NCBI RefSeq assembly: GCF_037975245.1
Contig: NC_092565.1
Span: forward strand, 12,146,499-12,210,498
Length of the DNA stretch: 64,000 nt
Direction of reading: 5' to 3'
Source: Apostichopus japonicus
Lineage: Eukaryota; Echinodermata; Holothuroidea; Aspidochirotida; Stichopodidae
The notes under the pieces were generated by a model that saw nothing but the letters and a program-made list of their open reading frames with translations, did not search any database and was not told the origin of the DNA. The translations under genes and the position numbers were made by a program. Positions 56,372-64,000 of this stretch are shown piece by piece. Positions within the stretch are counted from its first letter, which is position 1; each line of letters starts with the position of its first letter.

Positions 56372-56830
56372 TATATATACATATGACATTCCAACTCACA
56401 TGCATTTTGCGTGTGACACATTTCCAGCCCTTCACACCCTACTGTATGTGCACTTGATCACATGCAATCCACAAACAATCTCCGAAAAAACCGTCCTGAA
56501 AGATGCTTATAAGGCTACATAGGCCTACCTCTACAACACAAAGCAACTTTGAGTACTTACACTTACAAGAGTAGTGCGCTTGCCATGGTGGAGGAAAACG
56601 CTGGGTGGGAGAGGTGTTAGTACTAGAGTTTGAGAAGTGCGCTTCAATTTTTTAAATGTTCAATTATGTTGGCAAGTGATTACTTTCATCGATTCAAGAA
56701 AAGTCTTTGTTGAGACATGTCATGCTTGTTGAGTTCAATAATATATGTATGATGAAATTCTCAATATAAAATTACTCAGAGAAACTGAAAAAGAATGCAC
56801 CATTTTGCATCTTGGCAGTGAAATATACGA

Positions 56831-56876
56831 CAGGGGGACACCCCCTCCCCTTAGACCCCTCCCCCACTGCCGCTCT
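56831..56876 (-). mobile_element. hAT-like MITE fragment
   Basis: Matches the GGGACACCCCCTCCCC-TTAGACCCC part of the element at 17190-17555. The ends are missing. Confidence 0.5.
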
Positions 56877-57045
56877 TCGTCTTCGTTACGGTGACACATC
56901 CGCAAAACGGGACAATATCTCACCACACACACGTCAAGAGAGTAATTAGTTAAATCTGACACGAGCTGATGACACTCATAAATTTTCCTCAATGTTGGAA
57001 AGTCTGTATATATATATATATATTTATATATTATTAGAAAAAAAA

Positions 57046-59354
57046 CCAAAGAAATAAGATATGACTCATAATTTGTAAACTAAGGAGTAAAGTTTTAGAA
57101 AATATATTGGAATTTTCGGTCTCCCTGGGACCTTCGTCAACATTACTGAGCAGTTGAATGAAAAGTACAATATGTAACACAATGAAGTATGACGCTAGAT
57201 ACATGTAAGTTGCAACAAACTGCATGGCTAGTACTGTCTATGATTATCCCCTTATTATCATGAACCTATTCACCTATTCCTTTAGATACGCAATGTACTG
57301 TTCAAATTGGGTAGGCCTTACTTTCTGTAGCCTAGCATTCCAGTGTAATTTGGCGTAGGCCAAAGTGTAATTAATTTAAGCCTATCGTTTCATTCGTTTG
57401 GCCTACATATATGTTACTTTTGTACTCTGTTAGACTAGAACTTGGTGTCGACATTTGACTCCATATTTAGCAGTCACGATCGTGTACTTTATCTTGACCA
57501 AATAGACTGAATCCCTTAGTTTATTCCACCTTAAACTTACCAAATTTTACCCGATGCGTCCTGTCCGAATAGGTCAAAATAGGGCACTGCGATAATCACT
57601 TGCTTGTGGCATCGTTATGATCGTTGCGGTTTCAATAGGCTCCTCTTCTGCAAGGAGTGATAAATGTCTAGTGAACTCTAGCCTCTTATCGCATAGTTAA
57701 GTCAGGGAGCTGCTGTTAGAGTAGCAGCTCCCTGGTTAAGTGAAAGTTAAATATAGTACATAAAAAATCCCCGCAGATATTAGATACGGTGGCCGAAAAA
57801 ATCCATAGTTGCGACACACTGTGAACAATGTGTCGTGCTTTCTCAATCGCAATAATAATATGGAAGGCTTTTGTCAGAAAATTTGAATTTCTGTAAGAGA
57901 TTTATAATTCATGAACAAACGTTGCACACTTTCAGTGGTGTTACAATGCCGGGCAGGGCCTTTTCTAAGAATTCACAAATGTGTGTGTGTGTACGGGGGG
58001 GGGGGGGGGGCGGGCAGTTAACTTGCACTGTATTATACCTATAATAATGTTTATATGATTTACAAATATCGTGGAAATTTTGGGATAAAATACTCGAAAG
58101 TTCGAATTGAAGTATAAAAATTCCCTGTCGTGTTGTACAGGGACGTCGATCCGTGTCCTCCGGATTGGAAGGGCCACTTACCAATACCAATTAAGCTCAT
58201 CATGAATACAAATGCAGTGTGCTTGATTAGAAGCATACACAAATTAGCTGTAAGACGTACCCCCTTCTTCGCCTGTACCTATCATTGTTACGTTTTCATG
58301 AAGCGAATTATTTGTACCTCTTCAAATAATTTTATGAGTACGGTCGATGTGTATAACTTTTCAACAATGATGTTCGAAAATTCTTACTGATGTTTTCTTA
58401 TTCTTTCGACATGTAATGCTTTCCATAATTTGAAGGAAAAATAATCTATTCAAACTATCGTGTTAACTGTATTGGTTATATACCTCAATTAGCAATTTTT
58501 GAAGTGGCCCGCTGCTACCCGTAAGCAGGGCCCCTGATCCCTCTATTCACTAAGATCGACGCCCGTGGTCAGGTCTGTTAAGCTCTTTTCTTTCTACACA
58601 TGAGTCAGACGGCAGTGAAAGCCGTTATCACACCTCCAGCCTTGACTGGGTTGACTCCTTTGTTCAAGTTACGTTCATTATACTATAGGCTAAACGTAAT
58701 ACCTGTGTTCCTTTTCATACATTGTTTCCCCTGCACAATGGATCAAGTCCATTCCACTCCCACTTTAGCAGACATTTGCCAAAAAATATTACGTCATAAT
58801 CAAGTTTTGGGATTCAGGGAAAGTTACTGAAATGATGGCGCTCTCACTTGTTTCTTCCTACTATAGGGTCTCTATCTCTATATACAGCTCTGTTTCCTGC
58901 CAGAAATATACGGCTCGGTTTTCTGCTAGATATCCGACATTTTAATCAAAATGGAGACGATGGAATATGATCATTACCCCCTCGGGTTTTACTTCATTAT
59001 GATGGAAACGATAAAACATATACATGTACCCAAAACGATCAATTTGCATACTATAAAGTAAAACTATGCGAAATTAACGCAATTAACTGTATAATAATAA
59101 TAATGTACAAGCAAGCACGGCTCCAGTGTACGGAAATCATTAATGACACAACAGGCTGTGAAATCTATAGAAGACGGGTGTGTAACACATTATAGGGCCG
59201 AGTTAATAGACGGCAAATTCAAAGAGCCAGCCACAGTTTAAAACCTGGTTTTTTTTATCCCATATGTTGCATCATCAAAAGTGTTGATAACAACATTGTT
59301 ATATAGCGCCGACAAACCGGAACTGTTTACTTCTGCGCTTCAAAATGAAATTGT
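57046..59354 (-). repeat. inverted duplication, arm B
   Basis: The inverted partner of 29823-32180. It carries the mini-hairpin at 57702 that is absent from arm A, and keeps a 76-codon open frame at 58600-58830 (+) almost identical to that on arm A. Confidence 0.8.
57697..57740. mobile_element. mini-hairpin insertion, copy 4, with empty site in the paralogous arm
   Basis: A 34-bp hairpin (57702-57735) with a stem of 14-15 bp is flanked by perfect TTAAG repeats at 57697-57701 and 57736-57740 (CTTAA on the other strand). At the matching place in arm A (about 31518-31530) the sequence reads GCATAGTTAAGTGAAAG on the inverse strand, with one TTAAG and no hairpin. Confidence 0.8.
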
Positions 59355-59520
59355 ATTTTATAATACCAACCACGCCGATAGCTGGTCTCAGTAATTGGCT
59401 ACATTGGAATATAGGGAAAGGGTCATTTTAATAGCATCATTCTGCCAGTTCATTTTTTTTATATAGGTTTCATTTAGGTATATATTCTCATGTCAGGTTT
59501 ATGTTATGGGCTATATAGTG

Positions 59521-59746
59521 TTATACAACACCTAATTGTATTCTGGTCATTTGATTGGTCAATTGCTCGTTGATTGCATGCAAAATCCGCTAGCGGTTTC
59601 AATTCGTGCAATAGTGCAAATATTTCATGAGTTGAAAGATGGAATGTTCCATTCAACTCGGCTGCGCCTCGTTGAATGGAACATCCCATCTTTCAACTCA
59701 TGAAATATTGCACTATTGCACTCATAACCATTCATTATTTGTATAT
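59521..59746. mobile_element. foldback element, copy 2
   Basis: Inverted, shorter relative of 26936-27320 with the same outer TTATACAA end and the same hairpin (arms about 59607-59659 and 59672-59722). About 165 bp of the unpaired part seen in copy 1 is absent. Confidence 0.7.
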
Positions 59747-60875
59747 TATTTATCGTACTATAACTAGCAGTTATCATGTATCCTGTCTGCATGACTATAT
59801 CACTACGCTCTTTACCAGTAATAATTTGGATTTGAATCTGTACAGACTATACATTGACTAAACCGTCAATTCTTACAATTCATAGGTGCATGTTATCCGC
59901 TCCCAATGACTATAGATTGAGTGTCTGGTTGCATGAACTGAAGGCAGACTAACAGAGAGAGAGAGTGACCCGGGTCGAGCAACAGCTGCAAACCTGTCGC
60001 CATTTACTTTTGAGTGTTCCGATTCATTTACATTTATACTGGTATTACCATGACGTGCTCGTATATACATGCAGTGTTGGTAGATTTATATTGATACTGT
60101 TGGTATTTTGGCACAGACCATCGGCATGATACTATGGAATCAACACATCAACATGAACACATGATGGAACTGACTAATGCTTTTTCATGTAAGTATATAT
60201 CAATATATGAATCATTTTTCAATCGATGCTAAGATCCCATAATAATGTATTTCGTTAGCTTGATTGTATATACCGATGTAGTCAAGTTTAAATGTGGAAA
60301 ATCTTGAACTCAACCATACACCTAAGCCCCGTCTGGACGTCTGCTTATATAAATTCCATGACCACCCAATCAGATCGGTCGACGTGTGAAAGGTCCAACA
60401 CCTGTGCTTGGAGGACTATATATGGTTAGTGCACCTTTACAATCAGTACAGTATATTCAATAAAATGTCTTCAAAACTGACTCTTGACAAGTTCGACCAG
60501 GGAATTATACGGTCCGATTGACCAACCTATACTTGTTCAAAGTCGGTTAAAACGTTCGCCTCATGGTACCCGTTCCCGTTAACCACACAGATGGAACCGA
60601 CACACATCAGGGGGGGGGGGGCTCCTTCTCTTTAAGGACGCTGATAAAGAATCTTCTGACCCTATTTAAGGCTTAATCTTATATTCCCTCACATGGCTAT
60701 ATTTTCAATTGGTCAAACATAAATAGATTCAATTAGCCTTTTCGAATGAGTTTAGTTTAACACTTCTGTATGATCTAATGTTCTGCAACTTTATTACGCT
60801 AATCATTTATAATTTTAAATCCTGATATGCAACAAAGACATTAACAAACAAGAAGTTTGAACATCTGTCTCTAAT
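59747..60875. other. non-genic stretch
   Basis: No gene is established. An ATG at 60134 opens MESTHQHEHMMELTNAFS up to a donor-like gtaagt at 60189, but no following exon was found. Confidence 0.4.
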
Positions 60876-61292
60876 TTACAATGGATTCAAGGTCATCATC
60901 AACGCCGTGGTTGTATGTCCTTCGTTGGATGGTAGTATCTCCATGTTTGATATGACGTCACCGTGAAGAGGAATAGGCACGTGGATCTCGGCCTTCTGGC
61001 TAAGATCATGTGTAGTATATATTTTCCCTTTCGAGGGGAATGGTGATGCACACTCGACGATGATGACACAGTCACAGTCCCAATGCAAGGGGACTGGGGT
61101 TGAGACTGAGAGCGGATCAGTCGTTCGGTAGTTTGGTTTTTGTGCCCAGGTTCTTTCCTGGCCGACCTTTTTCTTAAAAAGTTTAGACACATAGTTCTGA
61201 AGAGGCAGGGAATCGAGGAGGGGGAGGGGTGAAAGCCCAGTCGTCTCCCCACTATATTGGTTTGATACATGCAAATTTAGAAGGTTGTTCAA
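60876..61292 (-). other. unidentified 138-codon open frame within a dispersed repeat
   Basis: The open frame runs from MNNLLNLHVSNQYSG to ALMMTLNPL. No domain is recognised. Part of it (60985-61140) has a diverged relative at 49040-49205 where the frame is broken, so it may be a piece of a mobile element and not a host gene. A second frame overlaps it on the same strand. Confidence 0.3.
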
Positions 61293-61461
61293 CGATGAAA
61301 TTCATGAACTCGTCGCGCAAAATTTTTTTTTTTGCTTTTTTTTTTCTTTTGTACTAAATAGTAATTTACTAGGATTTTATCGTCCATTCCTTCAATTGAC
61401 AATATACATAATTTATCAACCAGAGTGGGCCATTATACCTTACTGTCACGCATCCATCATT

Positions 61462-61590
61462 ATCTGAGGCCACCTGGAAATGCAAAAAAATCCAATGGGG
61501 AGGGGGACACCCCCTCCCCTTATTACCCTCCCACAGACCGGCCATCAGTCTTCAGTCTCCCCCACTCAAAGGTACCTTTCTACGCCAGCG
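61462..61590 (-). mobile_element. hAT-like MITE, partial copy
   Basis: Matches the last 130 bp of the copy at 17190-17555 (CTGAGGCCACCTGGAAAT ... TTCTACGCCAGCG). One terminus is kept; the other end is missing. Confidence 0.7.
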
Positions 61591-63626
61591 TAATTTCCTA
61601 CTTCTACTTCGAAAGCTAAACATTTTTATCTTGACACTGTGTCATATCGTTGCTACCGTAGCCAATAAACGCCCTAATCAAGTAGGCAATTTTAGCATTC
61701 TGATTACGTTTTGGTAAGGACATTGGAAGTGTATTATCCAATAGTTTGTGGGTTCTTAAAGATACGTCCAGATCATTGAAACAAGGCATTTCCTCCTTTA
61801 TTTTTTCTAAAATTGCTAGACTATATATGTTTAAAGAATTCCTACCGAATATAATCATGGGAGCCATCACTTTCGTTGTGTGCATCCCTAATATTATAAC
61901 GGGGCATAAACAGCACTTTCTCCACCTTTATTAGTGATGGACTCCTCTCGCTCACCCAGGCCGAACCCCTACGATATTTTCCCGATTTTAACCGTTTATT
62001 AAATGCAACTATGTCTTTTCTACGCTTCTGTATAAGTTGAGTGTGGATAGTCTCATACCGATTGCGTCATGACAGCATGCTGCGTAGACTTAAAAGAATT
62101 TACACAACACAAAACATAGGTTGGCACATGTTATCTCAGCCTCAAGAATCACAGCAGCTTTGAAGATGTGCAGTAACGTTATTACCATGCTTTGCGAAGA
62201 CCAACTGCAGTAGCAAAATATGCCAAAGAAGAATTTGGCTTTGTGTATTTTGTACAAGCTTCTTCACGTAAGACGTGTTGCAAACTATCTTTCTTTCAGG
62301 TTCATGAAGAGTGCTCCTGGGTTATTCTATGTTATGTTATGGCTTAGCCTAACAGTACCTTACGCCTAGCCCACTTTAGGCGTACTGAAAGTGCGGAACC
62401 AACGTTGGCCTAGGTGGAAACCGTAGGGTAGTGCTTTTACTTAGTATTAGTAGCCTACTGCACCATCTAACATTGCGATCGTAGTTCTCTTTATCGGAGA
62501 AACGGTACTACACGAAGTGTTTTCATATCATTTGTAGCACAGTAACCAAGCTCGTATTTGTAAGCAGTAAGGCATGTACATTACTTAAGTTAGGCCTAGC
62601 CTATAGATGTCAAGCATGGTGAGCATGCTTGTATTATGGGCATACAAAATATAGCCAATTAATAGTATCATGGTGTGTCAAACAGCCTGCTGCTGGTGGA
62701 ATGTCAGTTAACCAGGCTTCAACTGTGGTTTTCTCCTATGGTTCACCAAAATTTAGTGTTCAGTTTCATATTTAAAGCAAATGTTCATGTTCAACATGTA
62801 AAGTGTGCCGTGCTATAAATTACCTTCGGCAATGTATTGCCTTTGTCAGTATGTGACCATTCATACTTTGTTAAGCTCAATATCATTTCTGTTGAAATAT
62901 CATTGCAAAAAATTGCACTATTTTGGTTCATATCACAGTGTTAGTCTAATTTTACTGAGTGGAATATATCTGAAATTCAAGAGGTCAGGAGTTACAAATA
63001 GTCTCATTTGTTATTGTGCTAATTGAATTTATGACAAATGGAACTGTTTACATAGAATAATTTGTAAACGTTCCTTTTAATGTTCTTTCTGTTAGACACT
63101 CTTTTTTCTCTTGGCATAGATTTTTGTAAAAACACATTCAGTTGTCCAGTATTAACATATACAAATCATAACTATCTATGCCTAAACTATTCTCTTCAGT
63201 TTTAACAGGTTCCTTATAATCATATTATATTGGGGTGCATTCTTCCACTAAATTGATCCCTTTGGCAATGATTGAACAAAAGAAAGTTATGTTTTTCAAC
63301 ATTTACAGTGATACAGGCTTGCCTTTGTAATACAGTGCTGCTCTGTAAGATTTAGGAAGTACTGTATGTCTCTAAATGCATGCACTAGTATGCATACAGT
63401 TACTTTTATTCCTCTCTTACCTGTCTCCAGAACCACAAGTGTTACAAGTATTTTTGTTAAAAAAACTATCCTATGCACAATATTAACACATATCCTGTAG
63501 CACTTGTGCTATCTACTACTGAATATGTGTCCATCTACAGCATCGTTTCCATATTTTGATAATTTCTGCCCAATGCAGATAGTCATAATCAGGCAATTTG
63601 TCCGTCTCTCACTGTACATATCACAG
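61591..63626. other. non-genic stretch
   Basis: No exon supported; short open frames only. Confidence 0.4.
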
Positions 63627-63834
63627 ACTTTTCGATAATGATGGAAGTACCAGGGTTCAGCAGTGCTGACATCAATGTGTTGAACATCGATGTTCGGAAC
63701 TTTCCCTCTAACTTCAACTTGGAATTGGAGGAATCTGTTGATCTCATGCAGCGAGTTGATGGAAGCCCGGAGGAAGAAACTGTTGACGTGGAGACCATCG
63801 GTGATGAGCTAGGAGCAGACCCACAGCAAGATCG
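63627..63834 (+). CDS. candidate exon of an unidentified gene running off the right edge
   Basis: An acceptor-like pyrimidine-rich tract ending tatcacag precedes an open stretch, FSIMMEVPGFSSADINVLN to GADPQQDR, which ends at a donor-like gtaagg at 63835. ATGs at 63638 and 63641 could start it. The encoded segment is acidic (EESVD, EEETVDVETIGDE) without a recognised domain. It may be a first or an internal exon. Confidence 0.35.
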
Positions 63835-63895
63835 GTAAGGAGGGCACCACTATATGCCTAGCAACTAAAGCAACTGTTCTTTAATGCATTATGGT

Positions 63896-64000
63896 CAAGG
63901 GCGGCGGAAGCACTTTTAATCTGGGGGGGCACCAACATCGAAGGGCACTTTGCAGAAATTCGATTGGACTGATGCAGCCTGACATTTAGTACCCTTTATA
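63896..64000 (+). mobile_element. possible start of another hAT-like element
   Basis: CAAGGGCGGCGGAAGCAC followed by a G-run and GGGCAC resembles hAT-type ends but differs from the MITE family above. The element is cut by the window edge. Confidence 0.3.

Larger units (their letters stand above)
55305..57045. other. HELB upstream region with repeats
   Basis: Contains (TA)n arrays (about 55385-55536 and 56282-56366), a truncated SINE (55538-55606) and a fragment of the hAT-like MITE near 56.83 kb. No other gene is recognised. Confidence 0.5.

Overview
This is a eukaryotic, intron-rich, AT-rich window full of simple repeats, most likely from an echinoderm and probably a sea cucumber. The indicators are a fibrinogen-domain (FReD) gene of the holothurian fibrinogen-like type, a deuterostome-type CYP26, an HELB-type helicase, Penelope-like and non-LTR remnants, tRNA-derived SINEs and long (TA)n arrays. 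The species assignment is an inference; no search was run. Three host genes can be assembled exon by exon with every splice phase matching. (1) A cytochrome P450 of the CYP26 (retinoic-acid hydroxylase) family, + strand, six coding exons from 19002 to 26393, 494 aa, all introns phase 0, with a possible 5'UTR exon and TATA box near 13.45-13.71 kb. (2) A secreted FReD protein, - strand, five exons from 41710 to 38057, 249 aa, with a decayed partial duplicate at 32842-34090. (3) DNA helicase B (HELB), - strand, eight exons from 55304 to 45112, 1200 aa, with all the main SF1 helicase motifs. A possible exon of an unidentified gene lies at 63627-63834 and would continue beyond the right edge. 

Layout: 1-13.4 kb is non-genic, with an old LINE fragment (3.3-3.9 kb), a hAT-like MITE (2.3 kb), a TTAA-flanked MITE (4.5 kb), a long (ATC)n array (7.1 kb) and an inverted-repeat element (10 kb). 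14.4-16.2 kb holds a 5'-truncated non-LTR retrotransposon with an open RT frame, followed by a tRNA-SINE. 16.7-17.6 kb holds another SINE, a perfect 44-bp palindrome and a second hAT-like MITE. 19.0-26.4 kb is CYP26. 26.9-32.5 kb is repeat-rich: a foldback element, a MITE nested in (TA)n, one arm of an inverted duplication and a SINE. 32.7-41.7 kb is the FReD pair. 42.6-43.4 kb holds a repeat and a Penelope-like remnant whose GIY-YIG pieces lie in opposite orientations. 45.1-55.3 kb is HELB, with TTAA-flanked elements in one intron. 57.0-59.75 kb is the other arm of the inverted duplication plus the second foldback copy. The right end is mostly unassigned. 

The most unusual observation is a family of very short (26-34 bp) hairpins with ends CCAGGGAG...CTCCCTGG. 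It occurs four times, at 18336, 24235, 53093 and 57702, each time flanked by a perfect 5-bp direct repeat (TATAA, TTTAA, TACAA, and TTAAG, which reads CTTAA on the other strand). One copy is missing, together with one flanking repeat, from the paralogous arm of the inverted duplication. That amounts to a filled site and an empty site within one window, and it argues that these tiny palindromes are inserted units.
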